Source of the DNA: DATCJA01 sp963814955
GTDB lineage: Bacteria > Acidobacteriota > Vicinamibacteria > Vicinamibacterales > UBA2999
Assembly: GCA_963814955.1 (NCBI GenBank)
Contig: CAWFEX010000008.1
Coordinates: 868,001-932,000 of the forward strand
Direction of reading: 5' to 3'
DNA length: 64,000 bases
Numbering within the stretch: the first letter of the stretch is position 1; each line of letters starts with the position of its first letter. Below are positions 54,192-62,837 of this stretch, piece by piece. The position numbers were made by a program, and so were the translations under genes. Below the pieces are notes generated by a model that did not search any database, was not told the DNA's origin, and saw nothing but the letters and a program-made list of their open reading frames with translations.

Positions 54192-56118
54192 CGAGGATAT
54201 CGGCCCCTGCACGAATCTCGTGCGACGAGCCCTTGAAGTCGTCGCCGATGGACTCGGCTCGGCCGCCGAGATGGCGGGCCAAGAACGCCTCCGCGATGGC
54301 ATGAAACGCGATGTTGTTCTCCGGCCTGTAGAAGCCGTGGCCTTCGTCGGGAAATACAACATAGGTGACGGGAATGCCCTTGGCCTTCATGGCCGCCACG
54401 ATCAAATCGCTCTGCGCGAGCGTGCAGCGGACATCGTTGGCACCGTGCCCGATCAGCATCGGCTGCTTGATGTTGTCGACTTCGTAGAGCGGGGAGCGCG
54501 AGCGCAAGAAGGAGCGGCCCTCCTCGGTGGTGTGGTCGGCATAGCGCTTGGCGAACTGGTCGATATAGTCGGCCCAATAGGGCGGCGAGTTTTCCATCAG
54601 TGTCACGAGGTCGGTTATGCCGACAACGGGGATCGAGCAGCAGAACACGTCTGGCGTGAAGGTGGCTCCGACAAAGGATGAATAGCCGCCGTATGACCAG
54701 CCCATGATCGCGACCTTGTCGCGGCGCGCGATGCCTTCGCGGATCGCCCACTCAACGCCATCGATCAGATCGTCGTGGATCTTGGCGGCGTGCTGCTGGT
54801 TGCCGGCGTTTAGGAAGACTTTGCCGAAGCCCGAGGACGCGCGGTAATTCACTGAGAGCACGGCATAGCCGCGGTTGGCGAGCCACTGGTGATCGCGGTT
54901 GTAGCCGTAGGCGTCGCGGGCCCAGGGTCCACCGTGCACGTAAAGGACCATTGGCAGCGGCGCGCGCGGGCGCGGCTTCTCGTCGGGCGGCAGTGAGAGG
55001 TAGGAGACGAGATCAAGCCCGTCCCGCGACTTGATGCTGACGGCCTGCATGCCGGCGAGCCGATAGGGCTTGAGGTCGGGCCTGGCGCTGAACAACTCGG
55101 TGATCGCGCCCTTGGTGCGGTCGACAAGATAGTAGGTCGCGGGCTTCTCGGGTCCCCAGACGGTGACAAGCCATCGCGTGTGGTCTCGACTGGTGCTGGT
55201 GACCATGTAATCGACGTCGGGAAAGTTAGCCTTGATCTGCTCGTGCGTCGCGCGAACCGCCGGGTCGACGACAATCCATTTCCGGCGGCCCGGGTCGACC
55301 TCCACCGCAGTGACCTCGAACGTGTCCGGGTCCAACTGGAACATCGTGACGTCGGCCTGGGGGTGCTCCGCGAGCACGGTTTCGGCTCCCGTCTCGGCAT
55401 CGACGCGCAGAATCGCCGCGGTGTTGCGGCCGACCGACGAGGACATCAAGAAGTGCGTGCCGGTCCTGTTGAAATGGGCAAGGTAGGTTGTGAGCGAATC
55501 CTCGAACGGAATGATTCGCCACAGCACCAGCCGGCCCCCTACAAAGCGTAGGAGCTCATCAGTGCCTTTTTCGACACCCGAGCGCCGCCCGAACCGGAGC
55601 TTGCCCTGCCAATCGCAATGGATTGCGCCGAGCCGGTCGGTATTCTCGTAGACGAGCGTGCGCGCGCCCGTAGCGATATCCACCTTCCAGACGTCATGCC
55701 AATGCGCATCGCGATCGTTCAGATGGACCAGAACCTTGTCGGGCATGTCCGGCGACGGCTGCACGAGCCGGGCGGCCACCTTGGGAAACGGGGTGAGATT
55801 GCGCACTTCCCGCGTAACCGGATCGACGATGTGGATGTTGTAGTTCTCGTCTCCGTTGAGGTCCTTCATGAAAAGGATCCAACGGCAGTCCGGCGTCCAA
55901 TCGTGCGAAACGATCGGCCGGCCCGGGAGACTGGTGATCGGGGTCGCCTCGCCGAGCGCGTCAACCGGCGCTACCCAGAGGTTCATGACACCGTCGACGT
56001 CGGCACGCCATGCCAACATCCGGCCGTCCGGCGACAGCTCCGGAGCGAACCGGGTCGGGTTGCCGAGCAGGAGCTTTCTGGGAATGAGGGGAATTGCGGA
56101 CAACGTTGGTGAAGTCAT
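54184..56118 (-). CDS. S9 family prolyl oligopeptidase-like peptidase
   Basis: 644-residue serine peptidase of family S9 (acylaminoacyl/dipeptidyl type). An N-terminal beta-propeller (residues about 20-380: FAPELSPDGRMLAWRADVD, SHDWTPDCRWILFMKD) precedes the alpha/beta-hydrolase domain. The nucleophile elbow is IMGWSYGGYSSF, the catalytic Asp is in GHGANDVRCT and the His is in FPDEGHGFYRP; VLYVHGGPWARDAYG supplies the oxyanion hole. No signal peptide, so cytoplasmic. The frame is intact over its whole length, unlike several neighbours. It is bracketed by two 110-bp direct repeats, as if inserted or duplicated as a unit. Confidence 0.93.
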   Translation of the reverse strand: MTSPTLSAIPLIPRKLLLGNPTRFAPELSPDGRMLAWRADVDGVMNLWVAPVDALGEATPITSLPGRPIVSHDWTPDCRWILFMKDLNGDENYNIHIVDPVTREVRNLTPFPKVAARLVQPSPDMPDKVLVHLNDRDAHWHDVWKVDIATGARTLVYENTDRLGAIHCDWQGKLRFGRRSGVEKGTDELLRFVGGRLVLWRIIPFEDSLTTYLAHFNRTGTHFLMSSSVGRNTAAILRVDAETGAETVLAEHPQADVTMFQLDPDTFEVTAVEVDPGRRKWIVVDPAVRATHEQIKANFPDVDYMVTSTSRDHTRWLVTVWGPEKPATYYLVDRTKGAITELFSARPDLKPYRLAGMQAVSIKSRDGLDLVSYLSLPPDEKPRPRAPLPMVLYVHGGPWARDAYGYNRDHQWLANRGYAVLSVNYRASSGFGKVFLNAGNQQHAAKIHDDLIDGVEWAIREGIARRDKVAIMGWSYGGYSSFVGATFTPDVFCCSIPVVGITDLVTLMENSPPYWADYIDQFAKRYADHTTEEGRSFLRSRSPLYEVDNIKQPMLIGHGANDVRCTLAQSDLIVAAMKAKGIPVTYVVFPDEGHGFYRPENNIAFHAIAEAFLARHLGGRAESIGDDFKGSSHEIRAGADILGR

Positions 56119-56180
56119 GGAACCCGCCGTCTTTTGAGAACGGCGTCACGCGAGGTCGCAAGAAGTTTTGCAGCGGTAAC

Positions 56181-56291
56181 GGACGGCTCAGAACCCATGA
56201 CTCACGGCTCAAAACTACGCCACGCGGAACTCGAAACCGCAATATTCCATGGCTTGCGGTCTGCCCCTCGAAAGGCCGGTACCGTTTACCT
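56181..56291. repeat. 110-bp direct repeat, copy B
   Basis: Copy B, upstream of the S9 peptidase start, same orientation as copy A. It begins with in-phase heptamers CGGCTCA, GAACCCA, TGACTCA, CGGCTCA and ends GGCCGGTACCGTTTACCTA. The 268-bp gap around it holds no gene. Confidence 0.9.
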
Positions 56292-56386
56292 ATTTGGCCT
56301 GAGCGTTTCTCTCAAGAGTAACGAGCTTCTTCCGCATTGTCGCGAAGGATTAATCGATCTTGTGCGGCGGACGCACGTAAATCTCT

Positions 56387-57379
56387 TTAAACCGCAACCG
56401 ACTCCAGGATCGAAGTCGACATCCCGACATCAATCACTCGATCCAGACGGAAGCCGGCGGTTCGAAGCATGTCCGAATACTCTTTCTCAGTTCGCTCTTT
56501 TCCCGACAGCAGCGTCAGCATTTGCAGATCGAGCATCTTCGTCCAGCTCGGCTTCGAATCCTCCTCAACAATGCACTCGATCAGCAGGAGCTTCGCACCT
56601 GGCGCCGCCGCCTTTCGAATGGCGGCTAGAATCTGAGCGGCTTTGTGATCGTTCCAGTCGTGGATTACCTGCATGATGAGATAGCAATCGGCGGAAGGCA
56701 GCGCATCCATGAAGAAATCTCCGGGATGCACCCGCAGCCGTTCCGATTCCACTCCCGCAGCCTGAGCCGCAGCCGTCACATGCGGTTGATCGAACAGCAC
56801 TCCGTAAGCCAGGGGCGTGGCGTGCAGCACGGCCGCCAGTAAATGACCGCGGCCGCCCCCGATGTCGGCGATTGTTTCAAAGGCGGAAAAGTCGTAAGAC
56901 CTCAAAACGCCGGCGATTTGTCCCGCCGCTTTCCCCATCATCGCTTCGTCGAAAAGACGGGCGGCCTCCGGATTCTCGCTGAGGTACTTCCAATAGCCGC
57001 CTGGGACGACTTTCTCTTCAATGGACTGTCCGGTCTTCAAGGCATCGGCGAAGTATTCAAATCCTCGCCAGTAGACGGGCAACCCGATCATCCGGACAAA
57101 CGATCTCATCGATTGCGGATGATCCGATCGCAGCAAACGCGACGCCGGCGTGTGGCCCCATGCGCCATCACGAGCCTCAAAGATCCCCTCAGCCGAAAGA
57201 ACGCGCAGCGTGCGCGCCAGCGCTCCCGCATGTGTTCCGGTGTCCCTCGCCAGTTCCTCGGCGCTTCGCGGCGATTCCCCCAAGGCATCCGCAACACCGA
57301 GTTCTGCCACAACATGAAGACACCGGGGGAGGCCGTGACTCATCGAAATTCGTAACAAGTCGTCGGCAGGATCGTTCAT
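56387..57379 (-). CDS. SAM-dependent O-methyltransferase, family 2
   Basis: 330-residue O-methyltransferase. An N-terminal winged-helix dimerisation domain (VAELGVADALGESPRSAEEL, LARTLRVLSAEGIFEARDG) is followed by the SAM motif ETIADIGGGRGHLLAAVL and the catalytic His in MQVIHDWNDHKAAQIL. Related to hydroxyneurosporene and polyketide/phenolic O-methyltransferases. No biosynthetic cluster surrounds it, so the acceptor is unknown. Start ATG 57379. Confidence 0.9.
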   Translation of the reverse strand: MNDPADDLLRISMSHGLPRCLHVVAELGVADALGESPRSAEELARDTGTHAGALARTLRVLSAEGIFEARDGAWGHTPASRLLRSDHPQSMRSFVRMIGLPVYWRGFEYFADALKTGQSIEEKVVPGGYWKYLSENPEAARLFDEAMMGKAAGQIAGVLRSYDFSAFETIADIGGGRGHLLAAVLHATPLAYGVLFDQPHVTAAAQAAGVESERLRVHPGDFFMDALPSADCYLIMQVIHDWNDHKAAQILAAIRKAAAPGAKLLLIECIVEEDSKPSWTKMLDLQMLTLLSGKERTEKEYSDMLRTAGFRLDRVIDVGMSTSILESVAV

Positions 57380-57488
57380 AGTGGAGGGAGTATAACGACC
57401 TTCGACTTCTCCTGCACCAGCGCCATGGTCCGATCGTCCAATTCAGACTCAATGGGGATCGGCAGATTCGGGCTCGGACGAGGCTTCC

Positions 57489-57755
57489 TTATCGTTGGCG
57501 AAGATCCGGTCGGTCAGCGATTTCATCGACCGCTTTCTTCGCGGTCTTCAGATCGGTACGGTGGATCCGACGATAGAGCTTAATCGCATCGATTTTTCGA
57601 CCCAGAGCTATGAGACGTTCCACATCGTGTGCGCCACCTTGACCGGGTGGAGGGTACACGCCAGATTGTTGGAGGTTACGAATCCGGCGGCGGTTGAACG
57701 CATCGACGGCGAAGGCAACTGCAACCGCCGCGAGAACGAAGTAAAGAAACGTCAT
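57489..57755 (-). CDS. Membrane-anchored ribosomal L7/L12 C-domain-like protein
   Basis: 88 residues from ATG 57755. A transmembrane helix (TFLYFVLAAVAVAFAVDAF) and a short Pro/Gly linker precede a domain with VERLIALGRKIDAIKLYRR and TDLKTAKKAVDEIA. This matches the K-x-x-AIK...L-x-x-AK-x-x-VD pattern of the ribosomal protein L7/L12 C-terminal domain. Similar small proteins occur in many bacteria, function unknown. It lies just downstream of tRNA-Ala. Confidence 0.75.
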   Translation of the reverse strand: MTFLYFVLAAVAVAFAVDAFNRRRIRNLQQSGVYPPPGQGGAHDVERLIALGRKIDAIKLYRRIHRTDLKTAKKAVDEIADRPDLRQR

Positions 57756-57868
57756 TGTTATCCCCGCCAGATTAACCCGCGCGGTCGCCGAAACGGCTGG
57801 CCACGTCGAGATATTTTGGAGACGCGTGGAGGCGAAATCGGCAAGTTGTTGTAGTGGAAAAGGATGGG

Positions 57869-57944
57869 TGGTGGACCTGACCGGGATCGAACCGGTGACC
57901 TCCTGAATGCCATTCAGGCGCGCTCCCAACTGCGCTACAGGCCC
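57869..57944 (-). tRNA. tRNA-Ala (GGC), CCA encoded
   Basis: Minus-strand cloverleaf: acceptor GGGCCTG pairs with CAGGTCC (one G-U). The D-arm has GTAGCGCAGTTGGGAGCGC. The anticodon arm is CCTGA-ATGGCAT-TCAGG with anticodon GGC (alanine), and the T-arm is CCGGTTCGATCCCGG. Discriminator A73 is followed by encoded CCA. G3-U70 wobble in the acceptor is the alanine identity element. Confidence 0.95.
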
Positions 57945-58019
57945 ACTTCAAAAGCGCGGGATCATCATGCTAACACGCGGGTCGCACCGACGACAGACGA
58001 ACGCGTACGAGGCACAGAG

Positions 58020-58574
58020 TCAGAAGCTGACCGAAACGCTCAGCCCTGCGGCTCCACGAGCGGCGATGGGGACGGCATGCAGCCGCGTTGACTTCGGTGC
58101 TTCGTAGATCGTTCTTCTTCCGCGGATCAGCGCATCGATTCCGATGCCCGCGCCGGCGCCGATCGCCGCAATCCTGAGTATCGGTCCGACATCGTCGCGG
58201 CAGTTCTCCCACGGCTCCGTTCGGGTGCAAAGGACGAGTCCAGACGCCACCGCAGCACCGGCCCCAATCAACGCGCCATTGATCACCGAATCAGAATGCC
58301 GCGCCCTGACACGAACGATGTCGGTGGTGCGAAAGCGCCGGACGTCCTCGTTCGCACTGGTCGTCACGATGCCGTCGGACATGCTGACGATGAGTCGCTT
58401 TTCTTCCCGCCCTGCGGAATCGGTGATCCAGACTGTTGTGCCTGGCGATAACGCTGACTCAACGCGCGGTGCAGGGTCCTGCGATGTCTGCGCGAACGCA
58501 GAAACGGTCGAGAGACAGAACATGATGAGTGGAGCGATACGCTTCAGCCGGATAGATGTGTGAATCGGGCGCAT
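58020..58574 (-). CDS. Exported small protein, hypothetical
   Basis: 184 residues from ATG 58574 with signal peptide (LIMFCLSTVSAFAQ). The mature part has a beta-rich segment (TTVWITDSAGREEKRLIVSM, RFRTTDIVRVRARHSDS) that resembles a short SH3-like domain. Glycine/alanine-rich hydrophobic stretches follow (NGALIGAGAAVASGLVLC, AAIGAGAGIGIDALI). This pattern occurs in many acidobacterial exported proteins of unknown role. Not recognised further. Confidence 0.65.
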   Translation of the reverse strand: MRPIHTSIRLKRIAPLIMFCLSTVSAFAQTSQDPAPRVESALSPGTTVWITDSAGREEKRLIVSMSDGIVTTSANEDVRRFRTTDIVRVRARHSDSVINGALIGAGAAVASGLVLCTRTEPWENCRDDVGPILRIAAIGAGAGIGIDALIRGRRTIYEAPKSTRLHAVPIAARGAAGLSVSVSF

Positions 58575-58745
58575 GTCTGCGAGTCCTCCCAGCATGTAAT
58601 GCGCCAGACGCCGGAGATCGGGCTCACGGGGTCCATCGTTTTCTTGACGAGGTCGGTACCGCGCGCCTTGCGGCGCAGGAATTGCGTGCTTTTCCAGACT
58701 CAGCGCGCGGCCCTGAATCCTGCACAATCGCGAAAGGAGAAAACA

Positions 58746-59267
58746 ATGGAAAGCGCACCAGCGCAGACAGAAGCGCCAATCATGAATGCGAAGCCACAGA
58801 AGGAGCATGAATGGCTCCACAAGCTTGTCGGCGACTGGACGTACGAAACCGTCGCGCCGCCAGAGCCGGGAAAGCCCGCAACGAAAGCGACCGGCGCAGA
58901 GAGCGTCCGCTCCCTCGGCGGTCTATGGGTGCTGGCCGAGGGACGAGGCGAAATGCCCGGAGGCGCTCCGGCGAAGACGCTGATGACACTCGGCTACGAC
59001 ACCGACAAGAAGCGCTACGTCGGCACGTGGATTGGCTCGATGATGACCTACTTGTGGGTCTACGACGGCGAGCTCGACGCGACCGGCCGCATCCTGACGC
59101 TGAACTCCGACGGTCCCACTTTGGCTGGCGACGGAAAAATGACGAAATACAAAGACATCATCGAATTCAAGAGTGACGACCATCGTGTCCTGACCGCGCG
59201 CATGCTTGCGCCCGATGGGACCTGGCAACAGTTGATGAGCGTCGACTACCAGCGGAGGAACAAATAG
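58746..59267 (+). CDS. DUF1579 family protein
   Basis: 173 residues. ATG 58746 follows AAAGGAG. The DUF1579 pattern is clear: HEWLHKLVGDWTYET, ESVRSLGGLWVLAEGRGEMP, TLMTLGYDTDKKRYVGTWIG and WQQLMSVDYQRR. It is a lipocalin-like beta-barrel of unknown function, no signal peptide. The small Cys-rich gene follows within five bases. Confidence 0.9.
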   Translation: MESAPAQTEAPIMNAKPQKEHEWLHKLVGDWTYETVAPPEPGKPATKATGAESVRSLGGLWVLAEGRGEMPGGAPAKTLMTLGYDTDKKRYVGTWIGSMMTYLWVYDGELDATGRILTLNSDGPTLAGDGKMTKYKDIIEFKSDDHRVLTARMLAPDGTWQQLMSVDYQRRNK

Positions 59268-59271
59268 AAGA

Positions 59272-59484
59272 GTGGTCGATGGAGACGCCCGCAACGTGGC
59301 GAGGACAGCCGGCGCAGAGCAGGGACTTTGTGCGTCCTGCGCTCATGCGCGGATCGTCGAATCGTCGAAAGGCGCGTTGTTCGTACTCTGCCGCCTGTCG
59401 TATACCGATCCGGCTTTCGATCGTTACCCGAGGCTGCCCGTTATTGCGTGTGACGGATACGTATCGACCGAGGGGAAGGAGTAG
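59272..59484 (+). CDS. Small Cys-rich protein
   Basis: 70 residues from GTG 59272. CASCAHARIVESSKGALFVL, then CRLSYTDPAFDRYPRLPVIA and CDGY give four Cys (CxxC, C, C) likely to bind zinc or iron. It matches a widespread small protein pattern (CxxCxHA...FxxC...PRYP.LPV..C) of unknown function. It follows the DUF1579 gene and is probably co-transcribed with it. Confidence 0.65.
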   Translation: MVDGDARNVARTAGAEQGLCASCAHARIVESSKGALFVLCRLSYTDPAFDRYPRLPVIACDGYVSTEGKE

Positions 59485-59537
59485 TGGCCTGATAATATTC
59501 CTGGACTTCAAAAAAGACACCGACGCACCTGCCACCA

Positions 59538-59850
59538 ATGTCTTTCAGTTCAAGCGACCCGCTCTTCATCGCGACGGTCACAATCCTCTCCCTCATCTTT
59601 CTCTTGTGGACGGGGCGGATCTGGGCGCGGTGGCGCGTTACGCGCTGGTGCGAGCGAGAGGGATACCAGCTCGTGACGTTCCGGGGTGCATGGTTCTACG
59701 AAGGTCCGCGAAAGTGGCTCCGCACCGAGAACGAAGACGCCTATCACGTCGAAGTGCACGGACCGCGATGGCCTCACGCGGTCCGGCTACGTGGTGTTCG
59801 GCACCTGGTGGCACCCATTCAGTTGGAAGGTCCGAGTCGAATGGGACTGA
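59538..59850 (+). CDS. Small membrane protein (one apparent frameshift)
   Basis: About 103 residues. An N-terminal membrane helix (LFIATVTILSLIFLLWTGRI) precedes WARWRVTRWCEREGYQLVTF and GAWFYEGPRKWLRTENEDAY. At about 59755-59762 the frame changes and reads DRDGLTRSGYVVFGTWWHP then FSWKVRVEWD, stopping at 59850. The continuation is coherent and ends just before the convergent MBL gene, so the shift is probably a sequence error. Confidence 0.6.
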
Positions 59851-59856
59851 CGGCGC

Positions 59857-60804
59857 TTACTTGCCCGCCGATGCTTTCGCTCGTTCCGCGGCCAGCGTTT
59901 TCGCCGCGCCCTCCTGCGCCGCCTTCGCCCGCTGATTCCAGGTCGCGGGATCTACGAAGGGATGCGGCTCGCCCGGCTTTCGATTCTTGAGTCGGGCCGC
60001 ACGTTCAAGGACGCCGCCTCCGGGATAGCCGTCCGGTTCCGCCCAGCTGTGAATCTGCAGGTTCACCTGCACTCCCTGCATGGCCGCGAGCTTGTTGGCG
60101 TTCTTGACGCCCTGCTCAGCCCCGGCCAGTCCGTCGCCGCCGGCGGCTCCAGCGGGCACGACCGCTTTGTACGAGGTTTTCCCGTCGTAGACGGTGATGC
60201 CTTCGGTCATCAACACACCGGGCGTGTGACCGGGCAGCTGGTGGAACTTCAGCGTCTGGTTGCCCAAGGTCAGTGTTTCGCCGTCCTTCACCACCATGTC
60301 GCGCTTTGGCGTGCGATTCGGCTTCGGATCGCGCCTGCTTGTCCTTCCGTTCAGCTCCTCAATCATCTTCCAGTCCTCTGCTACCGCGACGACGCGCGCT
60401 CCGGTGAGCTCCTGCAATCGGGCGGCGCCGCCGACGTGGTCCAGATGACCGTGACTCAGGATGATGTATTTGATGTCTCTGAGATTGATGCCGACCTTCT
60501 TGATGTTGGCAATGACGTGATCGACGAAGGGCTCCTGCGCCGAATCGAAGAGGATGTGGCCCTGGGGCGTCGTCACCAGCCAGACAGACACATAGCACGG
60601 GCCCACGTAGTAGAGGTTGTCGAAGACCTTGAACGGCTCAATCTTTTGAAGTTCGACGTCGTCCGCGCGGGTCACACGGCAGGTCTTGCTCAACGGCTCC
60701 GCGGCCGTTTGCGCGGCGGCCGCCGCGCCCGGACCATCTCCGGCGAGCGCACTCGCCAACACGAAGAGGGCGACGAACATCATGACGCGTCCTGTGGGTC
60801 TCAT
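59857..60804 (-). CDS. Exported MBL-fold hydrolase (B3-lactamase-like)
   Basis: 315 residues. ATG 60804 follows GGAGG. Signal peptide VMMFVALFVLASALAG. The zinc motif LSHGHLDHVGGAA (HxHxDH), FHQLPGHTPGVLM and the C-terminal His in QIHSWAEPDGY match subclass B3-type metallo-beta-lactamase relatives, most of which are not lactamases. Residues near the end are Lys/Ala-rich. Operon partner of the upstream amidohydrolase, 31 bp away. The substrate is unknown. Confidence 0.86.
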   Translation of the reverse strand: MRPTGRVMMFVALFVLASALAGDGPGAAAAAQTAAEPLSKTCRVTRADDVELQKIEPFKVFDNLYYVGPCYVSVWLVTTPQGHILFDSAQEPFVDHVIANIKKVGINLRDIKYIILSHGHLDHVGGAARLQELTGARVVAVAEDWKMIEELNGRTSRRDPKPNRTPKRDMVVKDGETLTLGNQTLKFHQLPGHTPGVLMTEGITVYDGKTSYKAVVPAGAAGGDGLAGAEQGVKNANKLAAMQGVQVNLQIHSWAEPDGYPGGGVLERAARLKNRKPGEPHPFVDPATWNQRAKAAQEGAAKTLAAERAKASAGK

Positions 60805-60835
60805 GTGTCCTCCTTCGGCTCGCGAGCGCATAGTC

Positions 60836-62035
60836 CTACGCGCGCGGCATCCACTTGCCGGCGAGCACCGTTCCACTCGGGAACAGTCGTTGACGTCCGG
60901 TGATGGTGTTTTTGTAGTTGTCGAGAAACTCGAAGTTGCCGTCCCGCAGCTCCAGCAGCGCCACGTCCGCCGGCGCGCCCACATTGAGCGTCCCCCGATC
61001 GTTGAACAGCGGGAATGTGCGCGCGGCATTGAGAGTGGCGCACGCAATCGCGTCGCTGATGGTCATGCCGTAGCCCAAGAGCTTCGACATGCAATTGGGA
61101 AAATCGATCACTCCTGTGGTGGGGCTGTTCGTATTCCAGTCGGTCGAGAACGTGTCGGGCCAGAACCCGGCTTTCATGATCAGGGCGACGGTGTCCCACC
61201 TGATATGTCCGTTCTGACCATTGCCGATGTCGAACCAGACGCCGCGGCGCCTCGCGGCAAGCACTGCGGGGAGGATGCGGCCGCTGTCGTCGACGATGCT
61301 GTTGGGCGGCGGGGCAAACATGTGGGTCACGATGTCGCCGCGCTTCAGGAGATCGAAAAGCCTCGGAAGCGGAGACATTGTTTGTCCCATGTGGATCATC
61401 ACGGGGAGGTTGAACGACGTCGCCACCTCCTGCGCGCGCCGGAGCACCTCGTAATCGTTCGCGCCCGCGACATTCTGCGACAGCCGCGCCTTCACACCGA
61501 CGATGAACTCGCGGTTCTTCGCGATGGCGTCGCGCGCCGCGCCTACGTCGGCGCGGGCGAGGTCCATGGTGTCGCCGTCGGGCAGAATACCGGCCCGTCC
61601 GATGTTGATGAGCACACGACCCTGCTGCGGCGACGACCGCGCGACGGCGACCGTGTCGGCAATGTGATCGGCGCCTTGCGATCCCGCATCGACCCATCCC
61701 GTGACCCCGTCTCGCAGCACGAGCGCCGGTCCCTCTGCAGTACGCGCGGTATGGGTATGGATGTCGATGAGGCCTGGAACGACGAGCTTGCCGCGCGCAT
61801 CAACCGTGGCAGCGGCATTGGCGCTGATGCTGGCCTCGACGGCGGCGATGCGGCCGCCCGCGATTGCCACGTCGCGGATTGCGTCGAGCCGTACCGAAGG
61901 GTCGATGACACGACCGCCTCTGATAATCAGGTCGTATTTCGCCGATTGCACCGCAAACGTCCGTCGGGCAGCGGCAAACGCCGCCGCGCCGCTGGCCGCT
62001 GCTGCGAAAAACTGGCGCCGGCTCAACTGCTTCAC
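60836..62035 (-). CDS. Tat-exported amidohydrolase (dihydroorotase-like)
   Basis: About 399 residues. GTG 62035 (VKQLSRRQFFAAAASGAAAF) gives a twin-arginine signal, so it is exported folded with its metals. Motifs are GLIDIHTHTARTAEG (HxH), the Lys of VGVKARLSQ (bridging carboxylated Lys candidate), MIHMGQ, VTHMFAPPPNSI and FSTDWNTNSP (Asp). This matches dihydroorotase/D-aminoacylase-type amidohydrolases. The substrate is unknown. It is in an operon with the MBL hydrolase downstream. Confidence 0.86.
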   Translation of the reverse strand: MKQLSRRQFFAAAASGAAAFAAARRTFAVQSAKYDLIIRGGRVIDPSVRLDAIRDVAIAGGRIAAVEASISANAAATVDARGKLVVPGLIDIHTHTARTAEGPALVLRDGVTGWVDAGSQGADHIADTVAVARSSPQQGRVLINIGRAGILPDGDTMDLARADVGAARDAIAKNREFIVGVKARLSQNVAGANDYEVLRRAQEVATSFNLPVMIHMGQTMSPLPRLFDLLKRGDIVTHMFAPPPNSIVDDSGRILPAVLAARRRGVWFDIGNGQNGHIRWDTVALIMKAGFWPDTFSTDWNTNSPTTGVIDFPNCMSKLLGYGMTISDAIACATLNAARTFPLFNDRGTLNVGAPADVALLELRDGNFEFLDNYKNTITGRQRLFPSGTVLAGKWMPRA

Positions 62036-62141
62036 GGCTGTTGTTCCGGGGAGATGTTCGGCGTCTTGCACCTGCGTGTCAATAGGCTGTTGTCGCTCGC
62101 AAGAGACGGTCGTGGACTTGAATCCGATCGGCCGGCGTGCC

Positions 62142-62837
62142 CTATCCGGAGGCGATTTGCGCCGTAATCCGCATCATTTCGTTCCCGCCGCGCTGAAACT
62201 CATACGCCACGGTCTCGATGACCACGCGGTGGCCCTGATCGAACAGTTCGCGCGCGCATGCGTCCACAAAGGGGGATCGCTGACCACCCAGCGTCAGCAG
62301 CGGAAAGATGCGCACCTCGCCGGCCACACGGCACATTTCCCGAATTGCCGCACGATGAAACGGCTCCCCGAGCTGATCCGAGTACAGAAAGAGTAAATGC
62401 GAACACAGGGCGACATCGAATGCACGATCGGCAAACGGCAGCGCCGGGAGCTCCGCGTCAGCGTATCTGCGCGCTGTTTTTCCTGCCTCGTAGTCGTCGA
62501 GGAATGCGCGCATCGAGTTCATCCGCACCTCGCGCAGCTCTTCGACGGTGCGTATTCGATCTCGCCATACGAACTCATGGGCATTGCGATGCGTCTGCTC
62601 GATGATCTGATCACAGGTCGCCGCGATTCGCTGCTCAATCTGCGACCTGGCAAGACGATAGATTGGATCGCAGGAAACAACACGTGTGCCTCGGCGTGTT
62701 GCCTCGGCGTTGAAGCTGGCGGGGCCGTCGCCGCAACCCACAATCGCGCGGCGCAGGTCATCGTCGGTCAGAGAAAACATCCGTCGATACTCGTCGAACG
62801 ATCGACCCCATGGCACGACGTGCTCGAGCGTGAACAT
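62142..62837 (-). CDS. Class I SAM-dependent methyltransferase-like protein
   Basis: 231 residues. The SAM-binding loop reads AIVGCGDGPASFNAEA, with an acidic residue at the end of strand 2 (VVSCDPIY). FDVALCSHLLFLYSDQ is motif IV and REMCRVAGEVRIFPLL follows. Overall fold class I methyltransferase, substrate unknown. Start ATG 62837; no signal peptide. Confidence 0.78.
   Translation of the reverse strand: MFTLEHVVPWGRSFDEYRRMFSLTDDDLRRAIVGCGDGPASFNAEATRRGTRVVSCDPIYRLARSQIEQRIAATCDQIIEQTHRNAHEFVWRDRIRTVEELREVRMNSMRAFLDDYEAGKTARRYADAELPALPFADRAFDVALCSHLLFLYSDQLGEPFHRAAIREMCRVAGEVRIFPLLTLGGQRSPFVDACARELFDQGHRVVIETVAYEFQRGGNEMMRITAQIASG

Noticed and set aside
56387..57379. Secondary-metabolite cluster around the O-methyltransferase
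   Set aside because: No synthase, carrier or tailoring gene nearby; it stands alone.
57864..58091. Plus-strand frame reading DRDRTGDLLNAIQARSQLRY
   Set aside because: Classic antisense translation of a tRNA gene; the region is tRNA-Ala.
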